Virus record (IMG/VR): IMGVR_UViG_3300017751_000127
Coordinates: 1 to 30,576 of that record
DNA length: 30,576 bases
Source: a virus
Direction: 5' to 3' (one strand)
Shown here: piece after piece, positions 7,179 through 15,260 of the stretch
Layout: every line of letters starts with the position of its first letter
How positions within the stretch are numbered: the first letter of the stretch is position 1
Program-made: the position numbers and the translations under genes
Notes under the pieces: generated by a model
The model's database searches: none
Told to the model about the DNA's origin: nothing
The model's input: the letters and a program-made list of their open reading frames with translations, nothing else

Positions 7179-7748
7179 ATGGCCTTTGATATTGTAACGG
7201 CGGCGGCGTCCGAACCAATCACATTGAGTGAAGCGAAGAATTTTCTTCGCGTTGACCATAGCGATGACGACACATTGATTTCGGCATTGATTACGGCATC
7301 ACGTCAAATGTGTGAAGAATACACGCGACGCATTTTGGTGACAACCACGATTGACGAATACTTTGATAAATTCCCAATGAACAGATGGGAAAATTTGTCA
7401 AATCTTGTTTATTTGTCACGCGGTCCCGTTGCATCAATCACATCGGTCAAATATGTGGATGAAATAGGTTCCGAAGTGACAATCACGTCCGACCAATACA
7501 TTATTGACACGATAAGCGAACCCGCACGAATTCAATCGACGGCGGGATGGTTTGCCGCGGCGGGTGTCGTCAATCAAGTCATTGTCCGATATGTTGTTGG
7601 GACGGATGTGTCATCCATTCCCAAACCATTGATTCAAGGAATGATGTTGGTGATTTCGGATTTGTACGACCAACGCAATGACCGCGTCAAGGCATTGCCA
7701 ACGGCGTCGGAATATTTGTGGAATCCTTACAGAATATTCACATTCTAA
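7179..7748 (+). CDS. Head-tail connector, HK97 gp6-like
   Basis: A 189-aa protein with the family opening EPITLSEAKNFLRVDHSDDDTLISALITASRQMCEEYT, that is the two-helix start of gp6/SPP1 gp15 connectors, a middle beta part (LSRGPVASITSVKYVD) and a C-terminal helix IPKPLIQGMMLVISDLYDQR. It forms the ring attached beneath the portal. It starts directly after the upstream stop and its own stop overlaps the next ATG by 1 nt. Confidence 0.88.
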   Translation: MAFDIVTAAASEPITLSEAKNFLRVDHSDDDTLISALITASRQMCEEYTRRILVTTTIDEYFDKFPMNRWENLSNLVYLSRGPVASITSVKYVDEIGSEVTITSDQYIIDTISEPARIQSTAGWFAAAGVVNQVIVRYVVGTDVSSIPKPLIQGMMLVISDLYDQRNDRVKALPTASEYLWNPYRIFTF

Positions 7749-8071
7749 TGATTGACCATGCTGGACAATTAGACCGACGAATTGAGTTTCAAAATCAATC
7801 AACATCGGTTGACGATTTTGGACAAAACGTTGGTGGCTTTTCAACGGCATTTTCCCGATGGGCAAAGGTCGAAGAAAAGAGCGGAACGGAAGGTGAAGAA
7901 GGCAACCAGATGGTCGCCACAAAGCGTGTTCATTTTTTCATCCGCTATGATTCAGCAATTCAAGAAACGTGGCGCATTGTCTACAATTCAAAAACCTACA
8001 CAATCGACGCGATTTTAAACGCCGACGCGCGTGAATCGTTCATGAAGATTGTGACAACATTGAAAGACTGA
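7748..8071 (+). CDS. Head closure / head-tail adaptor protein (SPP1 gp16-like)
   Basis: A 107-aa protein. The start is placed at ATG 7748, which overlaps the connector stop; in-frame codons further upstream lie inside the connector gene. MIDHAGQLDRRIEFQNQS is the classic opening of Phage_H_T_join proteins (GxLRxRIxIQ), and FSRWAKVEEKSG plus FFIRYDSAIQETWRIVYNSKTYTIDAI complete the beta-barrel pattern. It should close the portal channel after packaging. Confidence 0.85.
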   Translation: MIDHAGQLDRRIEFQNQSTSVDDFGQNVGGFSTAFSRWAKVEEKSGTEGEEGNQMVATKRVHFFIRYDSAIQETWRIVYNSKTYTIDAILNADARESFMKIVTTLKD

Positions 8072-8679
8072 TGGGGTTCAATACGTTTCAAAGAATCAAA
8101 GGTTCAAACCAAGGTCGTGGCGGCGGTGGTGCGTTCATCGGTTTTGATGAAAAGGACATCAAAAAGGAATTCGAACGCGCATTCCAAGAGTTGGAAAATC
8201 TACACGATGGCGTAACAACGGCGCAAATTCGACGCATTGCGCGGGCATCATTGAAACCAATGTTGAAAGCGTATCGCGACGGAATCACCGATTTCCCATC
8301 GTCATCGACATCCGAAAGGGGACGCAAGAATCCACGCGACAAATTTGTCGTGTATCGAAACGGCGGCGTTTACGCTGAAATAACGAAAGGACAATTGCGG
8401 AAATCGATGGGGATTATCACCACGCGTGTGAACAAGGGTTCAACATTCGCATCGTTGCAAGTTGGACCGCGTGTCAAACGTAGTTTTAAAGACCCAGAAA
8501 AAGGCGGTTGGTTTGCCCATTTCATTGAATACGGATATTTGAACAACGGAAAGTACAAAGGCGCAAACATTGGATTCGCAAGAAAAGCACGGATGCAAAA
8601 TTCCGCGGGTGTTGGACATGAGTTCAAACGACGGATGCGTTCGTTCTTAAATAAACAAACAAAAGCCGCACGGATATGA
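8071..8679 (+). CDS. Neck / tail completion protein, HK97 gp10 family
   Basis: A 202-aa basic protein. It has the order expected of HK97 gp10-like proteins: an N-terminal helix pair (IRRIARASLKPMLKAYRDGI), a glycine/arginine region, then KGGWFAHFIEYGYLNNGKY, which matches the family's AHFVEFGT-type motif, and a terminal basic helix (FKRRMRSFLNKQTKAARI). The N-terminus is glycine-rich (NQGRGGGGAFIGFDE). It lies between the head closure and tail terminator genes with 1- and 4-nt overlaps, the standard gene order. Confidence 0.83.
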   Translation: MGFNTFQRIKGSNQGRGGGGAFIGFDEKDIKKEFERAFQELENLHDGVTTAQIRRIARASLKPMLKAYRDGITDFPSSSTSERGRKNPRDKFVVYRNGGVYAEITKGQLRKSMGIITTRVNKGSTFASLQVGPRVKRSFKDPEKGGWFAHFIEYGYLNNGKYKGANIGFARKARMQNSAGVGHEFKRRMRSFLNKQTKAARI

Positions 8680-9065
8680 TTGGGAAAGTCATCAAATCAA
8701 AATTCACCAGCGATTCAAATTTGAACACGTTGTTTGGTGGACGCGTTTTCCCCGTTGTTGGCGAACAAACAAAGGCGACGCCGTTCGCGGTTTATGAGGT
8801 GGTGAGCATTTCCACGACAATGTCAAAGGAAAGCGATTCACACATTGACGAAATTGACGTCCGAATCACTATGATTTCAACCAAGTATTCGGACACACAA
8901 AACGCCGTTGAATACATTCGAAGTGCATTCGTGAGGATGGACGAAACAATCGACGGGGTGAAAGTAAAATCGTGCATGTTCGATGGACAACGCGATTTGT
9001 TCAGCGATGACGAACGGACGTTCGGGTCACAATGTGATTTGAAATTCCGAGTGTCACGCGATTAG
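8676..9065 (+). CDS. Tail terminator (DUF3168-like)
   Basis: A 129-aa protein with GGRVFPVVGEQTKATPFAVYEVVS, the opening typical of DUF3168 tail terminator/completion proteins, followed by an alpha/beta pattern (DVRITMISTKYSDTQNAVEYIRSAF) as in lambda gpU-type folds. It should cap the tail tube and set its length. It overlaps the preceding gene by 4 nt and is followed by a 35-nt gap before the tail tube gene. Confidence 0.8.
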   Translation: MIGKVIKSKFTSDSNLNTLFGGRVFPVVGEQTKATPFAVYEVVSISTTMSKESDSHIDEIDVRITMISTKYSDTQNAVEYIRSAFVRMDETIDGVKVKSCMFDGQRDLFSDDERTFGSQCDLKFRVSRD

Positions 9066-9100
9066 ATTTAGTAAATTGTAAAAAATAAAAGGTAGAAATT

Positions 9101-9538
9101 ATGCCAGCAACATCAATCATGAATTCAACGGACGTTGTGATTCAAATTAGCGAGGATGACGGGTCATCTTACGACATCATAGGACGTGCAACAAGCGCGT
9201 CATTAAGTGTTTCAATGGAAACACGCGACACCACCACCAAAGATTCAGCGGGGTGGCAAGAAAATTTGGAAGGTTTGAAAAATTGGTCATTGAGTGGCGA
9301 CGGATTAGTCACCTATTCAATTTCTGGTGATTACGACACACCAGACGATTTGTTCACCCTATTATCAAACCGCACATTGGTGAAAGTGAAATTCGGTTCA
9401 GCAACAAGCGGTGAAATAGATTACACGGGCGACGCGTATTTAGTTTCTTACGAACAAGAGGCGGGCGTTGAAGAAAATGTCAGTTTTTCATTCGGATTCA
9501 CGGGCACGGGCGTATTGACGCAAGCGTCGGTATCATAA
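9101..9538 (+). CDS. Major tail tube protein
   Basis: A 145-aa protein of the phage major tail tube type. Seen: an N-terminal beta region (DVVIQISEDDGSSYDIIGRATSASLSVS), the characteristic METRDTTTKDSAGWQENLEGLKNWSLSGDGLV segment, and a C-terminal beta region ending SFSFGFTGTGVL, as in TP901-1/gpV-like tubes. It has its own A-rich leader (AAAAAATAAAAGG) and a terminator right after it (9546-9573), which fits strong expression as a structural protein. Confidence 0.87.
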   Translation: MPATSIMNSTDVVIQISEDDGSSYDIIGRATSASLSVSMETRDTTTKDSAGWQENLEGLKNWSLSGDGLVTYSISGDYDTPDDLFTLLSNRTLVKVKFGSATSGEIDYTGDAYLVSYEQEAGVEENVSFSFGFTGTGVLTQASVS

Positions 9539-9545
9539 CAACAAG

Positions 9546-9573
9546 GGGAACGTCCGTCGGGCGTTCCCATTTT
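9546..9573 (+). terminator. Terminator after the tail tube gene
   Basis: GGGAACG (9546-9552) pairs perfectly with CGTTCCC (9562-9568), loop TCCGTCGGG, followed by ATTTTT. It probably attenuates transcription so that the tube protein is made in excess of the minor tail proteins. Confidence 0.7.
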
Positions 9574-9597
9574 TAACAACAACAAAACAAAAAGAAC

Positions 9598-9906
9598 ATG
9601 ACACACATCATTGAAATTGGTGAAAGAAAACACCCGATTCGATTTGGATTCAACGCGTTGCGTGAATTCTCAAGAATGACGGTAACAACATTGGCGCAAT
9701 TGGAATCATTGGGTGACGACATGACGTTGGACCAAGCCATCACGCTAATGTTTTGCGGATTTAAAGACGGGGCGCGGAAAGAAAAAACGCCGTTCCGATA
9801 TGATGTCGCCGACGTTGCGGATTGGATTGATGAAGATGAAATGTTGATTGAAAAGGCATTCGACATTTTTGAACAACAATTCGCAAACAAGACGGAAAAA
9901 AAGTAA
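9598..9906 (+). CDS. Tail assembly chaperone G
   Basis: A 102-aa protein placed between the tail tube and tape measure, the invariable place of the G chaperone. It is acidic and helical: FGFNALREFSRMTVTTLAQLESLG, then DVADWIDEDEMLIEKAFDIFEQQFANKTEKK. It should coat the tape measure during tail assembly. Its last codons, GAA AAA AAG TAA, contain the heptamer A AAA AAG, from which a -1 shift continues into the T domain (9903-10274). The leader is A-rich (AACAACAAAACAAAAAGAAC). Confidence 0.82.
   Translation: MTHIIEIGERKHPIRFGFNALREFSRMTVTTLAQLESLGDDMTLDQAITLMFCGFKDGARKEKTPFRYDVADVADWIDEDEMLIEKAFDIFEQQFANKTEKK
9896..9903 (+). promoter_or_regulatory. -1 programmed ribosomal frameshift site (A AAA AAG)
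   Basis: In the zero frame the codons are GAA AAA AAG TAA, so the last seven bases before the stop read A AAA AAG, the dnaX-type slippery heptamer. A slip of -1 gives AAA AAA then GTA ATT GAC and an open frame to 10274. The stop directly behind the slip site and position between tail tube and tape measure match the lambda G/GT arrangement. Confidence 0.85.
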
Positions 9907-10274
9907 TTGACCGAACGGGTCAACAATCAACGGACGTTGCCACATGGGACACATTGGAATCGTTCGCGTTCGGTCAAGTGGGTTTGATGCCGTCCCAATT
10001 TTATGACCTTTTGCCACGCGAGTGGGCGAATCTGGTCGAGGGTTGGAACGAACGTCAAAGCAGAAAAGAACAAACGGAATGGGAACGCACGCGTTGGATG
10101 ACAACGATTTTGTTGAACCCACACACAAAAAAGAGAATCAAGGCAAAAGATTTGATTGTGTTTCCGTGGGAAAAAGAAGCGAAGAAGGACCGCAAGGTTT
10201 GGACGCGTGGGGAAATTTTAGACGTAATCAACCAACGAAAAGAACGAGCGAAGGCAAATGGCGGGCATAAGTAG
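9903..10274 (+). CDS. Tail assembly chaperone GT extension (T domain, reached by -1 frameshift)
   Basis: No suitable ATG opens this frame, but it is open from the slip site at 9903, giving a fused G-T protein of about 225 aa. The T part begins VIDRTGQQSTDVATWDTLE and includes AFGQVGLMPSQFYDLLPREWANLVEGWNERQ, a pattern common in T domains of siphoviruses. It ends in a basic, helical region (ILDVINQRKERAKANGGHK). Only GT should bind both the tape measure and tube subunits. It overlaps the tape measure start by 17 nt. Confidence 0.8.
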   Translation, partial: VIDRTGQQSTDVATWDTLESFAFGQVGLMPSQFYDLLPREWANLVEGWNERQSRKEQTEWERTRWMTTILLNPHTKKRIKAKDLIVFPWEKEAKKDRKVWTRGEILDVINQRKERAKANGGHK

Positions 10275-12456
10275 TTTAAATTTTAGATTGACGGCGAACA
10301 TCAAGCCGTTCCGCACGAACCTTAACAAGGCCGAACGCGCCATGGACCGCATGGGTCGCAAGATGCAACAGACGGGCAAGAATTTGTCCATGAAGTTGAC
10401 CGCGCCCATCACGGCATTGGGGGCGATTTCGTTCAATGTGTTCAAGAATTTTGAAGCGGAAATGGCCAAGGTGCAAGCCGTATCGGGTGCGACCGCTGAA
10501 GAATTCGAATCGTTGTCAAAGAACGCTAAAGATTTGGGCGCATCCACGATGTTTTCAGCGCGTGAAGTGGCCACTTTACAAACCGAATTTGCGAAACTTG
10601 GTTTCACCGCCACCGAAATCACCAAAGTCACGGGCGCAACATTAGCATTGGCGCAAGCATCGGGAACAGATTTGGCACGCGCGGCGGAAGTTGCGGGTTC
10701 AACATTGCGGGCGTTTGGAATGAATGCAAGCGAAACGGGACGCGTCACCGATGTGATGGCGATGTCATTCAGTTCGTCGGCGTTGGACATGGAAACGTTC
10801 GCGGAATCCATGAAGTTCGTTGCACCCGTCGCGAAATCCGCGGGGATGTCGTTGGAAGAAACGTCCGCGATGTTGGCGGTGTTGGCGAATGCTGGTATAA
10901 AAGGAAGCCAAGCGGGAACGGCATTGCGCCGAATCATTTCCGAAATTGGCGCAACGGGCAAACCGACGGCGCAAGCCTTGCAAGATTTAGCCGCACAAGG
11001 GTTGAACCTTGCGGATGCAAAAGATGAAGTCGGACGTTCGGCACAATCCGCGTTGTTGGTATTGGCTGAAGGCGTCAACCAGATTGCACCGACAACCGAA
11101 GCGTTGCAAAATTCAGCGGGCGCGGCTCAAGATATGGCCGACACAATGGGTTCAACGGCATTCGGGGCATCCAAGCGTTTGGAATCTGCAATGGAAGGAT
11201 TGGGAATTTCCATCGGTGAAATCGTCGCGGTGGCAATCGTTCCATTGATTGAATTTTTAGCAAAGGCCGCAAGTAAATTGAACGGAATGTCCGACGGCGC
11301 AAAAACGGCGATTGTTGTTTTGGCTGGACTCGCGGCGGCGGCTGGCCCCGTGATTTTTGCAATTGGCGGAATTGCCCGCGGGTTGGTGGTGTTAAGAAAC
11401 GCCACAATTTTGCAGACAATCGCAACACGCGGGTTGGCAATAGCAACAAACATTTTGATGTCACCAATCACATTGATTGTGGCATTGATTGCGGCATTGG
11501 CGGCGGGTGTGATTTACGTCGCCTATAATTTTGAAGCATTCAGCGCAACGGCAAGAAATGCCATTGCGAGCATGGTGAACGCCGTGATTCCCGCGGTCAA
11601 TTCTTTGATAAGTAAATTCAACGAAGCGGCGGAATTGTTCGGAATGGATTCTATCATGATTGCGCCGTTCGAGAAAATGGAAAAAACGGCGGTTCCCGCG
11701 TTCAAATCCATTGGCGAAGTCGTCACCGAAATCAAACAAGATTTAGGATTGTTCAAAGAGGAAACCGAAGAAACGACCGAATCGTTGGGTGAATTATCCG
11801 ATGAAATGGATTTGGCGGGTGAAGAAACGGGCGCGTTGGGTAATGAAAGCAAAAGAACGGCGGAAGCGTTGTTGGCATTACCAATCAAAAAAGTCGCGTT
11901 CGATGTCCAATCGGGGTTCGTCCCAATGATGGAAAACGCACGTCGTCAAATGGTGAATTTCACGGCGTTGGCAGTTCAAGCGGGAAACGCCATGAAAAAT
12001 GTTTTCGCCCAATCCCTGGTTGTTGCATTTGGTGAATTGGAAAAAGGCGAAACAAGATTTGGCAAATTCAAAGAATCAATGGTTTCCATGTTGCGTGATA
12101 TGATAGTTCAATTCACGGCGGCGGCAATCGCGGCGTTTGCGTTGGCGGTTGCGGTTCGTTTGGCCATTGGCGGAATTAGTGGTGTGGGCGGTATTGGCGA
12201 CATTTTCGGAACCATGCAATCCGTCGCGGGATTCATGCCAAACATTCCAATGTTGGCCGAAGGTGGAATCGTGACGGGACCAACATTGGCAATGGTCGGT
12301 GAGGGTGGACAATCGGAAGCCGTCATCCCATTGGACAGATTGCACGAATTTGGTGGCAACGGCGCGGTTGAAGTTTACGGAAGATTGAGTGGTTCCGACA
12401 TCTTGTTGTCGACCGAACGCGCACAAAGAACAAGGACCAGACAAAGAGGTTTTTAA
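10258..12456 (+). CDS. Tape measure protein (TP901 family)
   Basis: A 732-aa tail length determinant. The N-terminal 300 residues match the TP901-type tape measure core (AISFNVFKNFEAEMAKVQAVSGAT, STMFSAREVATLQTEFAKLGF, ETSAMLAVLANAGIKGSQAGTALRRI). Hydrophobic segments lie near residues 315-335, 345-380 and 395-430, as expected for a protein that inserts into the host membrane on ejection. The C-terminal part is mostly helical with a glycine-rich region (IGGISGVGGIGDIFG) and AEGGIVTGPTLAMVGEGGQSEAVIPLDRL, a very widespread tape measure end motif. At about 0.15 nm per residue the tail would be near 110 nm (rule-of-thumb inference). Confidence 0.92.
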   Translation: MAGISSLNFRLTANIKPFRTNLNKAERAMDRMGRKMQQTGKNLSMKLTAPITALGAISFNVFKNFEAEMAKVQAVSGATAEEFESLSKNAKDLGASTMFSAREVATLQTEFAKLGFTATEITKVTGATLALAQASGTDLARAAEVAGSTLRAFGMNASETGRVTDVMAMSFSSSALDMETFAESMKFVAPVAKSAGMSLEETSAMLAVLANAGIKGSQAGTALRRIISEIGATGKPTAQALQDLAAQGLNLADAKDEVGRSAQSALLVLAEGVNQIAPTTEALQNSAGAAQDMADTMGSTAFGASKRLESAMEGLGISIGEIVAVAIVPLIEFLAKAASKLNGMSDGAKTAIVVLAGLAAAAGPVIFAIGGIARGLVVLRNATILQTIATRGLAIATNILMSPITLIVALIAALAAGVIYVAYNFEAFSATARNAIASMVNAVIPAVNSLISKFNEAAELFGMDSIMIAPFEKMEKTAVPAFKSIGEVVTEIKQDLGLFKEETEETTESLGELSDEMDLAGEETGALGNESKRTAEALLALPIKKVAFDVQSGFVPMMENARRQMVNFTALAVQAGNAMKNVFAQSLVVAFGELEKGETRFGKFKESMVSMLRDMIVQFTAAAIAAFALAVAVRLAIGGISGVGGIGDIFGTMQSVAGFMPNIPMLAEGGIVTGPTLAMVGEGGQSEAVIPLDRLHEFGGNGAVEVYGRLSGSDILLSTERAQRTRTRQRGF

Positions 12457-12459
12457 TAT

Positions 12460-14865
12460 ATGGCGGCAATCAAACTATTTTCGGAATTCAAATCGGATTC
12501 GGGTGAATATTACAAAATAGAAATTTGGGACGAAGATTATTCGGGTTCATCACCCGACGAATTCAATGTTGTTTCCGATGGGTTCACATTAACTTATTCG
12601 GGCGCAACGGACAATATTTATTCCCCATTGATTGGGTCGTCCGTATCGTTTGGAATGTACATCAATGATTCAGCAACAACCGATTTCATTTCCAACCTAA
12701 AGCAATACCAACAAGACCGATATTATATAAAGATTCACCGCGGCGTTGAAGGGTCGGAAGTTTTTTGGTGGGCGGGATATATCACGCAAGACATCATTGA
12801 AATTGAGGACGCCCCGCAACCATATGTTTTGCAAGTTCAAGCGACGGACGGGATTTCAAAGTTGAAAGATACATTGTGCGGAACATCGTTTTTCCAGAAG
12901 TTCACAAATCAATTTATTTTCGCGATTGACCAAGTTGGATTCGCTGGAATATATGGAACCGACGACCCGATTTTGGCGGTCGTTTGTGATTGGTGGGCGG
13001 AAGAAATGACCTACAATGCCAACAACAATCCATTGGACGAAACGTTTTTGGATTTCCACGCGTTCGACACAATCGACGAAGAAGGGTTTTACACAAACAG
13101 AAATTGGCACGATATATTGTCGGAAATCTGCACGTTGTTTGGATTGCGTTTCTATTATTCTAACGGCCAATATCGATTGGAACAATTGTTTGAACGAAAA
13201 GGGTCGTTCACGGAACACACATATAAAAAAGACCGAACGAAGATTGGCGAAACGTCGGGTCTTTCTTACGGAAAAACAATCAACCAAACGACAAACAAAG
13301 CGCGGTTGGCGGGAAACATTTTCAATTTCTTGCCCGCGGTGAACGATGTGTCCATCACATTGGACAAGGAACCCAAGGCGATGACGGGCGTTATTTGGGA
13401 CAATTCAAACGACCCAGATTTGGAATTGGGATTGGTGTCGTCGGCGTTGAACAATCAAATCACGTTGAGATTCAACCACACGATTCGGTTGGTGTTAAAT
13501 ACCAACATCAACAACAATCCGATTTTTGCAAAACTGAAATTGAATGTTGAATTGTTTGATTTCAACAACAATGTGACGTACTATTTAAAACGTACATTCA
13601 CGGGAACCACGCCATCAACACCCGAATGGACGACAACACAATCGGGTTCGGGATATGAAATCTTGATTGGTCAGTTCGAAGAATTTTCCGCGCAAGTTAC
13701 ATTGGGCAACACACCAGATGTTCAACAGATTGTTGGACCGACGACCATCACCACGCCAATCATTCCCGTTGATGGCGACATGTCCGTCAATTGGGACAAT
13801 GTGGGTTTCGTGGAATCGAATGGTTCCGTTCGCGGTTTGTCGGTTTTGAATTCGTCAACGTACAAAATGAAGTTGTCCGACGTGACGACATCATTCGGTT
13901 CAATACAAAATCAAACAACGCGCGTTCGCGCCGTATCGCCAAACGCACAAATCAACGGGTCTGTTTCTTACGATTTGGGAACGTCGGTGATTTTTACGGG
14001 TCAAGGGGAACGCGGTTCATTGGTTGACCGAATAGAGGTTGGCGGGTTGATTTTGAAGGTTCCTTATAGCGGTTGGCGACGCAACAATTCGGGTTCCTAT
14101 AAAGACATTCAACGATTGGTTTGTGAGGAATTTTTAAGATTGATGAATGAACCCGTGAATAAATACCAAGGGCGCATTTTTTCCGACCATGATTTCCGAC
14201 AACGATTGACATTTGACGGACGAAAATGGATTCAATTGGGCGGAACATTCAACGCCAATTTGGACGAATGGTCGGGTGAATGGTTTGTCATTGAACGGGC
14301 AACGATAACACCAACGTTTGACGACGTAAACATTGACACGGGGTTGAATGATTTTTCCAATGTAAACGGGAACACGGGCAACGTTTCTTTTGACGGCATT
14401 GAATCAACTGACGTGAACACCAACACATTGGGCGTGACCAACAACACAACCATTGGCGGAACGTTGGGCGTCGCGGGAACATCAACATTGAATAGAACTT
14501 ATGTCGGTAATTTCACAACAACGGGAAGCGTGACGACAACCATCAATGATGTGGACGCGTCGGCGGGCGGTTCGGAAAATCAAGCGATAACGAACCACAC
14601 TAATTTCATCAATTATTCGGGTGACGAAAATGGAACGTACACCATCAATTTGCCGTCGGCGGTCGATGGGGCGTTGTTGCGATTCAAAACAGATTCCACC
14701 ATTTCCGCAAACAAGAAGATTCATCTTTCACCGCAGACGGGCGAAACGATTGACGGCGCAACGGAACCATATCAAATGGACCGAAGTTTTGACGGAATCA
14801 CATTGATGGGACACACGTTTGGCGGTTCAACGAATTGGTTCATCATCCAGAAAAAAGAGAAATAA
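12460..14865 (+). CDS. Large tail-tip protein with fibre-like C-terminus
   Basis: An 801-aa protein just after the tape measure, the place of distal tail or central tip proteins. The first 250 residues contain many short beta elements (VSFGMYINDSATTDFISNLKQY, RYYIKIHRGVEGSEVFWWAGYITQDIIEIEDAPQPYVLQVQATDG), typical of Bacteroidota phage tip proteins. Near residue 640 it changes to a low-complexity beta-repeat style (NTLGVTNNTTIGGTLGVAGTSTLNRTYVGNFTTTGSV), like trimeric fibre stalks, then a small C-terminal beta domain (TINLPSAVDGALLRFKTD, KIHLSPQTGETIDGATEPY). It is probably a tip/hub protein joined to a short fibre. No enzymatic motif seen. Confidence 0.7.
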   Translation: MAAIKLFSEFKSDSGEYYKIEIWDEDYSGSSPDEFNVVSDGFTLTYSGATDNIYSPLIGSSVSFGMYINDSATTDFISNLKQYQQDRYYIKIHRGVEGSEVFWWAGYITQDIIEIEDAPQPYVLQVQATDGISKLKDTLCGTSFFQKFTNQFIFAIDQVGFAGIYGTDDPILAVVCDWWAEEMTYNANNNPLDETFLDFHAFDTIDEEGFYTNRNWHDILSEICTLFGLRFYYSNGQYRLEQLFERKGSFTEHTYKKDRTKIGETSGLSYGKTINQTTNKARLAGNIFNFLPAVNDVSITLDKEPKAMTGVIWDNSNDPDLELGLVSSALNNQITLRFNHTIRLVLNTNINNNPIFAKLKLNVELFDFNNNVTYYLKRTFTGTTPSTPEWTTTQSGSGYEILIGQFEEFSAQVTLGNTPDVQQIVGPTTITTPIIPVDGDMSVNWDNVGFVESNGSVRGLSVLNSSTYKMKLSDVTTSFGSIQNQTTRVRAVSPNAQINGSVSYDLGTSVIFTGQGERGSLVDRIEVGGLILKVPYSGWRRNNSGSYKDIQRLVCEEFLRLMNEPVNKYQGRIFSDHDFRQRLTFDGRKWIQLGGTFNANLDEWSGEWFVIERATITPTFDDVNIDTGLNDFSNVNGNTGNVSFDGIESTDVNTNTLGVTNNTTIGGTLGVAGTSTLNRTYVGNFTTTGSVTTTINDVDASAGGSENQAITNHTNFINYSGDENGTYTINLPSAVDGALLRFKTDSTISANKKIHLSPQTGETIDGATEPYQMDRSFDGITLMGHTFGGSTNWFIIQKKEK

Positions 14866-14897
14866 ACACGCAAAAGATTTAATAAATTGACACACAA

Positions 14898-15257
14898 ATG
14901 GCGGACGTAAACTTAAACATCAAACAGACATTGAATGTGACGTGCATGAAGAACGACACGTTTTCATTGGACATGGATTGGACGGACGCGTCGGCGGTCG
15001 CCATCGATTTGACATTGTACACGTTCAAAGTTCAAGTGAAAAGAAACCAAGCGTCAAGCATTTCTTTGTTGACGTTCACGGATTCGGATTTCACAAAGGA
15101 CGCGTCGGGCAATTTGACGATGACAAAATCCGCATCGGATATGGACATCGAATCGGGCGTCTATTATTACGATATGCAAGCGACAAAGATTTCCGATTCA
15201 TCCGTGACGACGTGGATGGGCGGACGATTTACCATTGTTGAAGATGTAACGATTTAA
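14898..15257 (+). CDS. Tail tip accessory protein, BppU-like beta domain
   Basis: A 119-aa protein (NVTCMKNDTFSLDMDWTDASAVAIDLTLYTFKVQVKRN, then SGVYYYDMQATKISDSSVTTWMGGRFTIVEDVTI). The pattern F.LDMDWTD...IDLT.YTFK.QV.R and the ending YYDMQAT...V.TW..G.FTI.EDVT is that of the N-terminal beta-sandwich in baseplate upper proteins and related tail attachment modules. It likely attaches the following adhesin to the tail tip. A 32-nt A-rich gap precedes it and 3 nt separate it from the adhesin. Confidence 0.6.
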   Translation: MADVNLNIKQTLNVTCMKNDTFSLDMDWTDASAVAIDLTLYTFKVQVKRNQASSISLLTFTDSDFTKDASGNLTMTKSASDMDIESGVYYYDMQATKISDSSVTTWMGGRFTIVEDVTI

Positions 15258-15260
15258 GAC

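Noticed and set aside
10218-11078. A 286-codon open frame on the minus strand, antisense to the tape measure gene
   Set aside because: It is a by-product of the codon bias of the tape measure; its product is Ala/Asn/Ser-rich low-complexity sequence and has no start signals. Other long minus-strand frames (5610-6242, 19218-19883) are rejected for the same reason.
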